A stretch of DNA of 64,000 nucleotides from Candidatus Endonucleibacter bathymodioli (GCA_030674915.1 JASXSV010000002.1:124001-188000); one strand, 5' to 3'. Shown: positions 36,690-46,984, counted from the stretch's first letter. The notes: generated from the letters alone by a model not told the origin. Made by a program: numbers and translations.

Positions 36690-37240
36690 TGCTCGCAGCG
36701 TGGTGAGCCGTGAAGATCCAGTCATACTTTCAGTTACTGAATAAGCGTTCGACGGAGGCATTATCCCCGAGAGCGCAAATAGCCCCCCCGAGACACGTTG
36801 TATGTCATAGCCCTATAAAAACTCATGAGAGGGCTTACGAGTGTGAGAGTCTCTATCGATGTGAAGCGCCAGTCTTTCAGGTCGACGCCAAAGGTTGTAA
36901 ACTATCATCATCGCACGGCTAATCAAGACGGTTGTCATGTGATTATCTATTATCCAGCCAATGATGCGACGCTAGAACCACTGCAAGGTACACCAAGTCC
37001 CAGGTGGTCTTTAAAGACGTTATATCACCGACCCGAACTTGATCTTGCCTTACAGGGTTAAATTTTTATTCAATAAATTAGCTGCAACAGCATCGCTATT
37101 TTTACGCTTTATCATTACCGTGCACGTTATGCAATTTGAGTCTCAGCTACTGAGTAGTTTTGATCTTTAATCAACGTCACCGCCTGTTCTTTAAACTCTT
37201 TGTGTACTGTATCTTATTAAAGTGACCAGTTTATTCGGCT
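36690..37240 (-). pseudogene. IS3-family element remnant (orfA and orfB pieces)
   Basis: Read on the minus strand, the region begins with KEFKEQAVTLIKDQNYSVAE (orfA start) near 37200-37130. It then shows VRVGDITSLKTTWDLVYLAV-like orfB text near 37050-36960, and DNASVERLFSN followed by KYDWIFTAHHAA near 36770-36690. The pieces are in different frames with stops. A shorter relic of the same element is at 38797-39055 on the plus strand. Confidence 0.7.
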
Positions 37241-37497
37241 AGCATAACATGCAGGTGGTGTTTATGCTGGGTTCACTGTGTTTATTAAAGCTTAAGCAAT
37301 ATGATGAAGACCAACCTTGCAGCGCCATCACCTGCAATGTCGCACTCTCTCGGGCATCATGTACTTTCTTATCGAGTGACACTTCAACTCTGTGTTTTGT
37401 TGTGGGGGTGAGTTGATTTTTGGCATGAGTAGAGAGTGCAGGAAAACGATTTCAAAATCATATATTTTAAATGATCAAGGGTATAATAATAGCTAAA

Positions 37498-38271
37498 TTA
37501 AAAAAGACCGCTGTTATGGGCCAAGGCTGTTGCCTTTTCAATAACCTGCTTTAGCTCTGCCAGTACTTGGTCACCGCTCACCGTCGCATCTCTTTTTTCT
37601 ACTTGCAAACAACCAAACAGAGTTTTATTGTTTTCACAATCTTGGATTCCGGTCTCAATCACAACAAGGTTATCGTAAAGCTCAGCTAACGTGCAGGAGC
37701 CTATTGCTCCGGCAGAGCTTGAATACTTTCCTTTAGAGAGGAGTTTGGCAGCTTCTGCTGTTCCTAGTGCTTCTTCCACTTCTTTATATTTTTTCCCTGC
37801 TTTCCATTTGCCAACCTGGGCTAGAGCCGCAGGGTGTGACGTTATCATTTGTAATGGTAATTGTTGTTCCACAGCCTGTCTGGTTCTGAGCAAACACATC
37901 TCAATAGGATGGATTATACCTGCAGTGACATGGATAACTTTATATTCTTTCATGGCTTCAACTGTCGCGTGCACCAGGTTACCCGGCACAAGATCATTGC
38001 GTAGCGCAACGAAAGCTTGAGCTCCATGTTTCCAAGCGTCTTTTAATGTATTCAAGGGTGTGCCACTAAACTGAAAGTTAGTCCAGGATTTTCCTTTGTG
38101 CTTGCTGAGACGCTTTATTGCTTGATGATTAAAACTGCCTTTTGTGGCTTGGACATAAATTACGGGTTCCACAATTATTTTTTCCTTGCTCTCATATTTA
38201 TTAAGGTTGTTGCCCAGCTGAAACAGGCCTACATCTGACAAAAACAACAAATCCAAAACGGTATTTATCAA
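37498..38271 (-). CDS. Prephenate dehydratase-like protein, stand-alone and divergent
   Basis: A 257-residue protein resembling the PheA dehydratase domain, which converts prephenate to phenylpyruvate. Visible features are GSFNHQAIKRL near residue 46 (GSFS-A-type motif), the block EMCLLRTRQAVEQQLPLQMI followed by SHPAALAQVGKW (sHPqALaQC motif), AGAIGSCTLAELYDNLVVIE, and IQDCENNKTLF, where the family's conserved TRF motif reads TLF. The loop that is normally PIENS-G reads ALRNDLVPG. There is no ACT regulatory domain and no chorismate mutase domain. The only in-frame start I can place is TTG 38271, without a clear ribosome site. The missing arginine and changed loop suggest altered or lost activity. 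The neighbours are IS relics, not aromatic genes. Confidence 0.6.
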   Translation of the reverse strand: MINTVLDLLFLSDVGLFQLGNNLNKYESKEKIIVEPVIYVQATKGSFNHQAIKRLSKHKGKSWTNFQFSGTPLNTLKDAWKHGAQAFVALRNDLVPGNLVHATVEAMKEYKVIHVTAGIIHPIEMCLLRTRQAVEQQLPLQMITSHPAALAQVGKWKAGKKYKEVEEALGTAEAAKLLSKGKYSSSAGAIGSCTLAELYDNLVVIETGIQDCENNKTLFGCLQVEKRDATVSGDQVLAELKQVIEKATALAHNSGLF

Positions 38272-38796
38272 TTTTTGAGGAAGTCCGGTCAGACATTAAG
38301 ATATCTTGCTTGAATACTTTGCCTGCTTCCATTGAATATGTGGGGGTTGCTGATAGCTATAACCCAATCACTGACTACTAATCGTACTACGTCTTGTATC
38401 GTGTGATCGCGAAGTGTCTGGTGAAAATAGATAGTGAATATTTTTATCTTTGTATACTCTCGTTACTATTAAAAAATGTGTGTGGCGAGCAGCCAACAAC
38501 TTTATACATCTCAGTGGTAGTGGTCATATAAGCACATTGAATTGACACAGTTTATAGCTTCATGCCATTGTCAGCAATTACATTCCTGCTTGTTTTGAAT
38601 TTAGACAACCTCATGAGTATACTTGCTAAAATCAAATTAATATTATTAGACACGTGCACAAGCCGTAGTTTTGTTCGTTGGTGGGACAAAAACTCGAGGA
38701 AAGAGATGTTTTATGCTTACAAATGATTGTTTGAGTACGTTTTTATTAGATAGCGGGCAAAAGAACAATCGTGCAAATGTCTCATTACAGGACATA
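38272..38796. other. Intergenic stretch without recognised content
   Basis: No supported gene; the frames here are short and have stops. It adjoins an IS3 relic on the right and the prephenate-dehydratase-like gene on the left. Confidence 0.35.
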
Positions 38797-39055
38797 AATG
38801 CAGTTACAAGCAGTACACCAAAGAGTTTAAAGAAGAGGAGGTGGCCTTGATTTGAGATCAAAACTTTAACCCTGTAGGGAAAGATCAAATCTGGATCGCT
38901 GATATAGCATTAAAAGACCGCCGAGGGCTGGAGGACCTTTACTTGCGCCGTATCATTTGGTGGGCAACCGATAAGAGCATGACAACCGGTTTTATTAGTC
39001 GTGCGATGATGGCTTACAACCTTCGGCAATCCCATGAGTGTCGGGCATTTTAATA
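38797..39055 (+). pseudogene. IS3-family relic with internal deletion
   Basis: The sequence reads YTKEFKEEEVALI (orfA start) and then, within 40 bp, DQIWIADIALKDRRGLEDLY and YNLRQSHECR from orfB, so the middle of the element is missing. It corresponds to parts of the remnant at 36690-37240 in opposite orientation. Confidence 0.6.
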
Positions 39056-39098
39056 TTATGTATGTTTACTCTCGGTTGAGTCGGTGGAACAATATTTT

Positions 39099-42000
39099 TC
39101 ATCTGGGTGCTGGGTGTATGTCCCACTTTTTGCCACCTTCATACGAGTATATTATCTTGTCAATCAGTACTTTCTCACCAGCATTAAGGTGATATTCCTG
39201 GCCATTCAATAATTTAACTACACCAATTTTGCTGGATTTACCTGTGTAGGAGAGAGTAGGATCCTCATGGGTTTTAAAAAACTCTAGCTCCTTATCATCG
39301 GCCATGTTTGCAATAAAAAATTCGAAGGGTTTAAAGTTTTTAAAAAAGGTGTCAACTCTCATTTTAATGTGGTGCATAGAGCCCCATGTATGCAGTTTGA
39401 GTTCTACAAACTTGTTGTTTTCTCCATCACCAACGCTAAGTTTGTCGATAACGACAGCATGGCCAATCGTGTTTGTAGAGTTAAAGGTGTCTAATCCCGT
39501 ATCAATATTTATAGGTTCTGACATGTTTTTTCGCTTAAAATCGGTTGGTAGCTTCGCTAAAAAGGCACTGAAGGTGCCACGCGCAGTAGCACATATAGAC
39601 CCCTTTCCACTTGAAGCAAGAACTAAGTCTTGTAAAAATCTTTCCTGCCTTTTTTCTTCGTCTAGATTATGTTCTGTAGACTTTAAGTAAGTAGATACTT
39701 TAACAGGAACCCCTAGGAATGTAGCGTTCATTGCATCTTCGAAATGGGTAGAACTAGATTCTCCTAGGTAGTACAGGGGTGCCATCATCAACGAGTCAAC
39801 ATATGATTCCGTATAATCATTCCAATTGAAAGAATCAGGTAGTTTAAGTGTTTTTACATGACCTTCCACCATCGTATTAACTGCGGCCTTGCCTTTATTC
39901 AATAAATCTATCGCGATACCAACCATTTTTAGTGGATTTGCTCCCCACGCTTCTTGCAGAATAGCAAACCCGCCGCAATAAGCTATCTTCCGCTGTTTAA
40001 CCAAGCTACGCTCCCGTACACGGCCTAATAACTGAATAGCACATCTACACTTTTCATTTAGCTTAGGGTCGTTATTATCGAGACTAGCAACGAAATCTTT
40101 TATTTTATCGATAGCAAGTAGCCTGTCATTTTTTTTCTTAAGCTGTTCTGTCTTAATTTCTTTTTCTTCTTTCTTTTCAAGCTTGATTGCTTTTTTATAA
40201 CAAGTAATAAAATCAAGTGTTTTTGCCTTATCAATATAACAAGCATTGTATTGGAAGAGCTCTATGCCACTGGTTGAGTTAAAAAACTTTGTCAATACAT
40301 CCCTGGCTCCTGAAGGAGTAACAATTCCTTTGATCCGATCAATGCTTATAGCTAAGGCCTCATGTTTCACGGTAGGTATTTGGGATACAGTATTGTTTTT
40401 GAGATAATATGTAGTGTTAAAAAAGCCGGTAATGAATTCATCATTAACAAGCTCTTTTACTCTGCCATCAATGCAAGCAATGAAGTGCTTGTTGTTAATT
40501 TCAATATGTGCTTCTCCATCTTTTTCATCTATGTGGAGATATTTTCCATCAACAAGTATAGGGCGGTCTTCCTTAGGGTAACGTTTATAGCTACCATCAC
40601 CGGTATATAAAAAGTATGCACCTGAAATGCCCTGGATCATCTCCCCTTCCCGGAGCTCAATATAATCACCATTCCTATTTGCTAGTACTGTCATGTCCTT
40701 CTCGTTATCACTAAGAATAACAACCATATCCTCTTCACCCGCTGGGAATTCTATGGCTGAGACTGGACCATTTTTCTGGCCTAGGACTGTATCGGCACAA
40801 GAAAGCTCAATGACTAATGTATCCTTAATGCTAGCTAATTGTTTTCCATTGAGCTTCTCTATTGGGATATTTGTTTTCTGTAGTCGTTCATTTCTTATGT
40901 CTGCTTGCTTTTTATCTGAGGCCTGTATTAAAGCATGTACTTGTGCTTTTTTGTTTAACACATCCCAAGATATTAACTTTTCTTTATTGATATCTTCTTT
41001 GCTCACTTTATTATTATCTACATTTAATTTAAGAATGCCATGTTTTTGCAAAATATAACACATAGCAGATGGTGAAATAGTACCATCATCATCGAAAACA
41101 TTTCCTAAGTATTTAGTTAGTTCATCAGTATTAATTTCATCATTATATATGTTCGCTATCAATCCAGACTCGTGATAACCAATATGCGTAAGTTTGGTAG
41201 TAAGGCCTGACGTTAGTGTATCATTACCTGAGTCCATGAATATTTGTAATAATGGTTGTTCTGCTATTCTATTGTTAAATGCAGTTATTATTTTTTGTTC
41301 TAGTTGTTTAGTTATCATATTGTCCGTATTTTCTCCGTCCTCTAGGTTACTATATCCTACCAGACCAAGTTCTTTGCTATATGTATTTAACAGACACCAT
41401 TCAATAAGAACAGCTTCATTTAATGCATCTTTTTCATCTGCACCTTCTTCACCCATCAAACTATTATAGATACACTCTTTAAGAATTTCTCGTTTCAATA
41501 CAGTAAATGCTGAATTCAATCCAAGTCTTAAATCTGCACTATTTGAAGCAGACTCTTCACCTTGTAACTTGGTCAACCCAATATACGCTATAACATCTTG
41601 AAAAGTTGATGCCGTTTGGAGTGCACATTTACCTAAGCTTGGCTGTACTAAATTCATTATATATCTAAGCATAGTCTCTACCTTTTCCACCTCTTTATTT
41701 CTCTCAATATCAGTTCTGGTGTCTTTCTCCTGAATTAACTCGCTTGTAACTTTATAGCCTGGAAATATATGGTTTTGATCACTCTGAGAATCTTCCGATA
41801 ATGTTATTGGCTGATTACCAGGTGTGTGCTTTCTGTCTTTAGCCCAAAGTATTTCTTTAGCCATAAAATCAATAATCTTATGATAACCAGTCAAGGCATA
41901 TGCATAGTCATTATCCTGAGCTATTTTTTCTATGTTCTTAGTATCACGTTTCATTTGATCTATCACACGAGCTTCTGCAGGTGCACAATATTTAAGGAAT

Positions 42001-44711
42001 GCGTTTAATTCTTTAGTTTTATGATTGCCAGCTATATATTTATCTAAAAAAGAGGCCCCGTCTGTGTTAATATTTCTCAAATCTGTAGATATAATATCCT
42101 TGTCAATTAATTCTTTTATCGAAAATTTTTCGAGCAGTTGTTCCCACTTCTTAATCCCTTGAATATAATTTTTCTGAATTCTCTCTTTTGTAGAGAGATC
42201 ACTATCTGTGTTTTCCACCTCCGCATTTTGCTGAATTTTTGCTTCTGGTTCTTTTACCTGCTCCATCTTTGGGATAGCTAGGTTATGGGTTTCTTGGATA
42301 TCAGTTTTTGTCTTTGTTTTTTCGTCAATAATATTTTTTGGCGCAGTATCACTGTATAAAGCAGCTTGGGCGCGAAGTTTGATGCTCTCCAGGTTTTGTA
42401 TTATGTCATATTCATTCTTGCTGCTTGCATCAGTATCCATTCCAGTACAGTTTAGGCCTTTAGCTTGCATCTGTGCAGTAAGATGCTGTATTTCGCGTTT
42501 TAAGTTGAGAATCTGGTGTTTTTTGTTTTTAAAAAGATCAATATGATCAAGACCTAGAGCTTTCTTATGCGCAACCTTCGCCTTCGCTTTTCCTGCCTTC
42601 TCGATTTTTTCTTTCTCTTTCTTCGCAGCTTTTTCTGTCTCTACCTTCGCAGCTTTTTCTGCCTCTACTTCCGCAGCTTTTTCTGTCTCTACCTTCTCGG
42701 CTTTATCTTTCTCGATTTTTTCTTTCTCTATCTCCGCAGCTTTTTCTGTCTCTACCTTCTCGGATTTATCTTCCTCGATTTTTTCTTTCTCTACCTCCGC
42801 AGCTTTTTCTGTCTCTACCTTCTCGGCTTCATCTTTCTCGGTTTTTCCTTTCGCTTCCTTCGCATCTTTTTCTGTCTCTAGTTTCTCGGCGTTATCTTTC
42901 TCTATTTTTTCTTTCGCTTCATTTGAGGCTTTTTTTTTCTCTACCTTTCCGGCGTTATCTTTCTCAGTTATTTCTTTCGCGGCCTGCTTGGGTTTATCTT
43001 TTTCATGCGTAACCTGTGCACTCACAGGCTTTTCCGTTTCAACTTCTTTCATCTTAATCGTTTGTTTCTCAATCTTCTCCTCCTTCTTTTCTACCTTCGA
43101 GGTCTTATTTTTATGGATCTGAGTTTTCTCGGTCAGCGCTTGTGCAGCCTTATCTTTCTCGGTTTTATCTTTTTCAGGATGCGCTTTCTCAATCTTCTCC
43201 TTCTCAGTATTTTCCTTAAATATGTTATTTGTGATTTCATCGTTCTTAAGCAATGCCTTCGCTACTTTCCCTTTCTCATCATTATTTTTAGTTTCGTTCT
43301 GATCACTATTTGTTTTCTTGGATTTCCCCATGCCAGCCTGCTTTATATGAATTTTCTTCTGATCAGGTGTTTGTTTTTTTGCCTGCTCCTTCACGACATT
43401 ATTCTGGGATGCATTATCTCGAAGATAAGTGTCTGCAGCGTATCCATTTATAGTGGTATGATCACCTGTATGTACATTTTGAGTAATAAATGATGGTGTT
43501 TGTTTTTGTTTATCAATACTTTCTGTGGCTATTAGTTTTAATCGTGGGTCTTCTATTTGCTCATCACTAATAGGGGGGGTTAGTTTAAGTGACTTCTTTA
43601 TATCATGTTTTTTATATTTTATTTTATTTTCTTGATGTGACGAATGATTCTCTTTGTGAGTTTTACTAACAAAGTGTTTTTCTACGTCTTTAGTAGTATT
43701 AATGCTATTTGTTTTGGGGTTTGAGTGAAGTCCATTCGCCATACTGTTAATATGGGGGTGCTGAATACTTGAGTACAGATTTTTTGATGATGATTTCTGT
43801 TTTGGTCTAAGGTTGTTTTGAGATCTCCCCTGTAATGAATTTATGTTTAGTGGTTGAGGATGCTGAAAGCTGTGGTAATAATTTAGGAAACATTGCTCAT
43901 TATCACTTCTCGAAACAGGGTTGTCACAGAAAGTTATATGGTTATTAAGAGGTACAAAATAGAATCCTGACCCTGCTTTTTTGTCCGCCAACTGATCAGG
44001 TGTATAAGCGGAGAAGTTTAAATTTCCTCCTCTATTAGTAGCGGCCATCCTGGTTATATCGGTTAAAGGGTATGCTATAGGGGGTGTTTCACTTACTCTA
44101 GGCGGAGGATAACCATTAAAGGCTAAATACTGTCCGTTTAACATCAAGTCATGTTGTAAGTGTTTTTCATGCCTATTAGTGAAAGGCAACAAAGGTTGAA
44201 ATTTTGGAGTCGCTGATGATAACGACTGTGATAACTGATTTAAATGGCTTGGTAACTCGCTAGCAACATTCCTAGGTAAAGCTTCAAAATTTTGATACAA
44301 TGATATTGGCTGAGAGCCAGAAGATACTTTGTAGAGTAAGTCAAAATTAGACGGAGCAGAATATTGTTTCTGATATTGTAGTTGCTCTTGTAATACTGGT
44401 AAGTGCTGAGAAAATGCCATGATGGCCTGTATATAGTTTGCCAAGGCTACCGTCTTCTGCAACTGGTAATCCAGTAATTCTCGTTGCTGGAGAAGATGAG
44501 CTACTGTCTGGCTATGATGAGTATCTAATGGAGTCTGAATGATCTGAATGTTACGGTTATATAAATCTTTATAGAATGCCTTGCTTCCTACTGCCATTTG
44601 CGTCATATAATTTACCGCAGGCATTCTTTTAACGCGCCCTGATAAGATGGTATTGTTAATGAGGGGGCAGGATAAAAAACCTGGATGTAGCCCAATTCTG
44701 ATATTGTTCAT
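39099..44711 (-). CDS. 1870-residue coiled-coil protein, candidate host-directed effector
   Basis: A very large protein without signal peptide or membrane segments. Residues 1-330 are Gln/Asn/Ser-rich with a low-complexity character like the N-terminus of the ankyrin protein at 60485. About 380-720 is extremely Lys/Glu-rich and must be a long coiled coil, including about four 21-residue repeats (EKIEKDKAEKVETEKAAEVE type, 63-bp DNA period). About 740-1290 is mixed helical. About 1290-1480 looks beta-rich (GDYIELREGEMIQGISGAYF). The C-terminus has CGGFAILQEAW around Cys1579 and NTIGHAVVIDK around His1751, followed about 24 residues later by LHTWGS. This spacing recalls papain-fold Cys-His proteases such as the YopT or NSWG-type groups, but the third catalytic residue is not clear. 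Function is unknown; the effector role is inferred from architecture. The start ATG lacks a good ribosome site. Confidence 0.7.
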   Translation of the reverse strand: MNNIRIGLHPGFLSCPLINNTILSGRVKRMPAVNYMTQMAVGSKAFYKDLYNRNIQIIQTPLDTHHSQTVAHLLQQRELLDYQLQKTVALANYIQAIMAFSQHLPVLQEQLQYQKQYSAPSNFDLLYKVSSGSQPISLYQNFEALPRNVASELPSHLNQLSQSLSSATPKFQPLLPFTNRHEKHLQHDLMLNGQYLAFNGYPPPRVSETPPIAYPLTDITRMAATNRGGNLNFSAYTPDQLADKKAGSGFYFVPLNNHITFCDNPVSRSDNEQCFLNYYHSFQHPQPLNINSLQGRSQNNLRPKQKSSSKNLYSSIQHPHINSMANGLHSNPKTNSINTTKDVEKHFVSKTHKENHSSHQENKIKYKKHDIKKSLKLTPPISDEQIEDPRLKLIATESIDKQKQTPSFITQNVHTGDHTTINGYAADTYLRDNASQNNVVKEQAKKQTPDQKKIHIKQAGMGKSKKTNSDQNETKNNDEKGKVAKALLKNDEITNNIFKENTEKEKIEKAHPEKDKTEKDKAAQALTEKTQIHKNKTSKVEKKEEKIEKQTIKMKEVETEKPVSAQVTHEKDKPKQAAKEITEKDNAGKVEKKKASNEAKEKIEKDNAEKLETEKDAKEAKGKTEKDEAEKVETEKAAEVEKEKIEEDKSEKVETEKAAEIEKEKIEKDKAEKVETEKAAEVEAEKAAKVETEKAAKKEKEKIEKAGKAKAKVAHKKALGLDHIDLFKNKKHQILNLKREIQHLTAQMQAKGLNCTGMDTDASSKNEYDIIQNLESIKLRAQAALYSDTAPKNIIDEKTKTKTDIQETHNLAIPKMEQVKEPEAKIQQNAEVENTDSDLSTKERIQKNYIQGIKKWEQLLEKFSIKELIDKDIISTDLRNINTDGASFLDKYIAGNHKTKELNAFLKYCAPAEARVIDQMKRDTKNIEKIAQDNDYAYALTGYHKIIDFMAKEILWAKDRKHTPGNQPITLSEDSQSDQNHIFPGYKVTSELIQEKDTRTDIERNKEVEKVETMLRYIMNLVQPSLGKCALQTASTFQDVIAYIGLTKLQGEESASNSADLRLGLNSAFTVLKREILKECIYNSLMGEEGADEKDALNEAVLIEWCLLNTYSKELGLVGYSNLEDGENTDNMITKQLEQKIITAFNNRIAEQPLLQIFMDSGNDTLTSGLTTKLTHIGYHESGLIANIYNDEINTDELTKYLGNVFDDDGTISPSAMCYILQKHGILKLNVDNNKVSKEDINKEKLISWDVLNKKAQVHALIQASDKKQADIRNERLQKTNIPIEKLNGKQLASIKDTLVIELSCADTVLGQKNGPVSAIEFPAGEEDMVVILSDNEKDMTVLANRNGDYIELREGEMIQGISGAYFLYTGDGSYKRYPKEDRPILVDGKYLHIDEKDGEAHIEINNKHFIACIDGRVKELVNDEFITGFFNTTYYLKNNTVSQIPTVKHEALAISIDRIKGIVTPSGARDVLTKFFNSTSGIELFQYNACYIDKAKTLDFITCYKKAIKLEKKEEKEIKTEQLKKKNDRLLAIDKIKDFVASLDNNDPKLNEKCRCAIQLLGRVRERSLVKQRKIAYCGGFAILQEAWGANPLKMVGIAIDLLNKGKAAVNTMVEGHVKTLKLPDSFNWNDYTESYVDSLMMAPLYYLGESSSTHFEDAMNATFLGVPVKVSTYLKSTEHNLDEEKRQERFLQDLVLASSGKGSICATARGTFSAFLAKLPTDFKRKNMSEPINIDTGLDTFNSTNTIGHAVVIDKLSVGDGENNKFVELKLHTWGSMHHIKMRVDTFFKNFKPFEFFIANMADDKELEFFKTHEDPTLSYTGKSSKIGVVKLLNGQEYHLNAGEKVLIDKIIYSYEGGKKWDIHPAPR
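42600..42960 (-). repeat. 63-bp tandem repeats coding Lys/Glu coiled coil
   Basis: The tttttctgtctctaccttc-type text recurs at intervals of about 63 bp on the plus strand, giving 21-residue units in the 1870-residue protein. Units near 42690-42840 are most alike; the outer ones have diverged, and one is shortened. Confidence 0.75.
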
Positions 44712-45500
44712 ATATGGTGTCCATTATAGATTAAGCCAGTAATTATGGTGTTTTTTTAGCCCCTAACATGTTTGTTTTATGACTGTTTTTTATAGCGTTA
44801 GTTTTTTATTGATAAATGCGTAAAAAACAAACTACTCTCGGATGTTATTGATGTGTGTGATCTCTCCGCTTTATTCTGAGAAACAACGATTTGTTTACTA
44901 ATAGCAAGCCTGATCAGCATTAAGGCTGTGCTATGCTTTTAATTTAACATTACAAGCTTGTACAAGTAGCATGCAATAGGACCATATGTTTTTTTGACAT
45001 GGTTTCAATAATTATGGATGCAAACTCTCAGCTAGCTGATGGCATCACCAATTGTTGAGACGTGATCACGTGTATACATAAAAATATATTTAAGTCGACA
45101 GCACCGGCCTTTATTTATGTTATTGGTATTTTATCGGCAAACGTACCAAAGGCTACAGGGTAAATGGCATATAAAAAGTACCCATGATTAGTTAAGTCAA
45201 GCATGCGTTCCTTGTACTCAATATTTAAGATGAGTATCCGGCTTGGTGTCATTATACATTTTTACTCAATAAACAAAGTGACGTGACCCAATAGATGCGA
45301 TCAGGCCAGTTAAAAGAAAATGCCGTACACTGGGAGATTAAGATTTGACCGATAAAAATAAGAACTGAAGGGATTTGAGCTACACACTTCACCATTGAAC
45401 GTATGAGTAGGCGACCAGCAAGTTGCCCCGATGATCCTGGGGGCAGAGGTACTTTGGAAAGAAAGGTCAACAACCTCACTCTTCAAGAGGAATGGCTATA
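44712..45500. other. Intergenic region with one dispersed repeat arm
   Basis: No supported gene. The frames here are short. At about 45461-45500 the sequence gaaaggtcaacaacctcact followed by tcaagaggaatgg matches the repeat arm seen before ubiF (2902-2948) and in the murI-roxA gap. Confidence 0.4.
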
Positions 45501-45550
45501 GATCCTAAGTGCGTGATGAAAACCTGAAACCCTTTATTTTCAAAGCATGG

Positions 45551-46858
45551 TTATATATCCGCACCTACAATGGTAATGGGTGCAGAGCTGCTTCTTTTAT
45601 ATTTATTATGGTCCCCTGGTCCCCTGGTCCCCTGGTCCCCTGGTCCCGGCGAAGGTATTGTTAGCTCCTCTAAATTTGAAGCCGATCTTTTCTTGCACTC
45701 ACCGCTACTGGGTACAGAAATGTATCTATTTTTATCCCAAGTATCTTTTATCTCTTTATACTCTGGATCTTTCATCATCTCATTTTCATCATCGCTACAG
45801 AAACAGCGTAGAATCATTGATAATCTAATAACATTGTACGGTCTAGCATCTCTGGAATGTACTATTTTTGTATTATCTGTCCTTGTCATCGACTGGTCAA
45901 CAATATATCCAGAGCCTGTGCAGTTGTTGAGCTCTATCAGAGGTTTAACACAGTTATCCTCAGGACCTGTATAGAGATAGTATTTGTTAGCCCAAGGTAT
46001 GGGTGATACATACGCCATAGGATGATAATCTGGGGATTTTGTCAGCATCATCAAAGTTTGAGATCTATCGTAACGTGTTTCATACTTTTCAAGAATAAGT
46101 CCTAGCCTTATTTTTGAATGTGGTACTGCACTTATGTCATTAGGTCGAGTCACATCTAGTACAGCAAAAGCTAGAAAAGCAGGGTTTTTTTCCGAACTAT
46201 TCAAGCAATCTCTATGCCAGTTTATAGCGCCATTAGACTCGGAATCATCATTATAAAGCGTAAGCCATATTTTCATATATTTCTTATTCGTATGCTTACT
46301 CATGTTTTCAGCTATTTTAGTAATTATTTCATAACCCTCAGGAGACATTTCCAGGCCGTACTTTTTTAGATGTGGTTCCATTATGTCATAGCGACCATGC
46401 GAGTTTTTTGAGCTACTACTGTCTGATATTCTTTTAACTTTTTGATAGTTATAACTTAAAAACTCTTTTCTATGATCTTCATCCACTTTTTTAATTACTT
46501 GTGGCAAATTAGGTGTTGCACGACGACAACCCCCTACTCTGCAATATGTCATCTCCCCATTGCATACAAAAATAGTTAAGCCAATAGCTGTTTCATTTTC
46601 ATGCAAGCATATCTTATCTTTTTGGCGTACACCATTTTCTTTTATCCAATCTTTAATAATAGTAACACGCTCCTCTGTCACACCAAATGCAAGATAATTA
46701 AATCTACCTTCTCCCGCAGAATGAGCAGAGATTTGTAACTGGTTGCCTATCTCATCAAACGTTGTCGGACTACCCTGCCCATAAGAAAAAGGTATGAAGT
46801 GTATATAGCTAGATAAAAGGATAATAATGTTTTTTAATGCAGGCATAGTATTTTCCAT
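45551..46858 (-). CDS. Secreted 2OG-Fe(II)-oxygenase-like protein, paralog 1
   Basis: A 435-residue protein with a signal peptide (hydrophobic 8-24, SYGQ cleavage region), then the family block PTTFDEIGNQLQ. The core carries WHRD with His215 and Asp217, followed by FLAFAVLDVTRP, and later GYIVDQSMTR, IVHSRD with His334, and Arg345 in IRLSM. HxD...H...(+11)R is the metal- and 2-oxoglutarate-binding signature of double-stranded beta-helix oxygenases. Several cysteines, including RCFC, suggest an oxidising, extracytoplasmic site. Residues about 250-300 are the least conserved between paralogs. The tail KYKRSSSAPITIVGADI is conserved, and just before it lies an 8-bp DNA repeat (45609-45647). It belongs to a tandem array of five on the same strand. 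The enzyme role is inferred; no substrate is known. Confidence 0.8.
   Translation of the reverse strand: MENTMPALKNIIILLSSYIHFIPFSYGQGSPTTFDEIGNQLQISAHSAGEGRFNYLAFGVTEERVTIIKDWIKENGVRQKDKICLHENETAIGLTIFVCNGEMTYCRVGGCRRATPNLPQVIKKVDEDHRKEFLSYNYQKVKRISDSSSSKNSHGRYDIMEPHLKKYGLEMSPEGYEIITKIAENMSKHTNKKYMKIWLTLYNDDSESNGAINWHRDCLNSSEKNPAFLAFAVLDVTRPNDISAVPHSKIRLGLILEKYETRYDRSQTLMMLTKSPDYHPMAYVSPIPWANKYYLYTGPEDNCVKPLIELNNCTGSGYIVDQSMTRTDNTKIVHSRDARPYNVIRLSMILRCFCSDDENEMMKDPEYKEIKDTWDKNRYISVPSSGECKKRSASNLEELTIPSPGPGDQGTRGPGDHNKYKRSSSAPITIVGADI
45609..45647 (-). repeat. 8-bp simple sequence repeat near the 3' end of paralog 1
   Basis: Four full tggtcccc units plus a partial fifth. The unit length is not a multiple of three, so gain or loss of one unit would shift the frame of the last 20 or so residues. 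Paralogs 2 and 4 lack the repeat; the extra 24 bp here keep the conserved tail in frame. Confidence 0.85.
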
Positions 46859-46984
46859 TTTCTATGAGTTTAAATAATTACTATTTCTTGGTGGAAAGAG
46901 CAGTAGGCCTTTATAATACAATAAGTAGTGTCTTAACATCCCAAATAGTAAAGCATGGTTTATTTGGTTAAGCGCTGCTTTAAA

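Noticed and set aside
42567..43493. Phe/Leu-rich antisense frames resembling membrane proteins
   Set aside because: They are the reverse of Lys/Glu codons (ttt/ctt versus aag/gaa) in the coiled-coil region.
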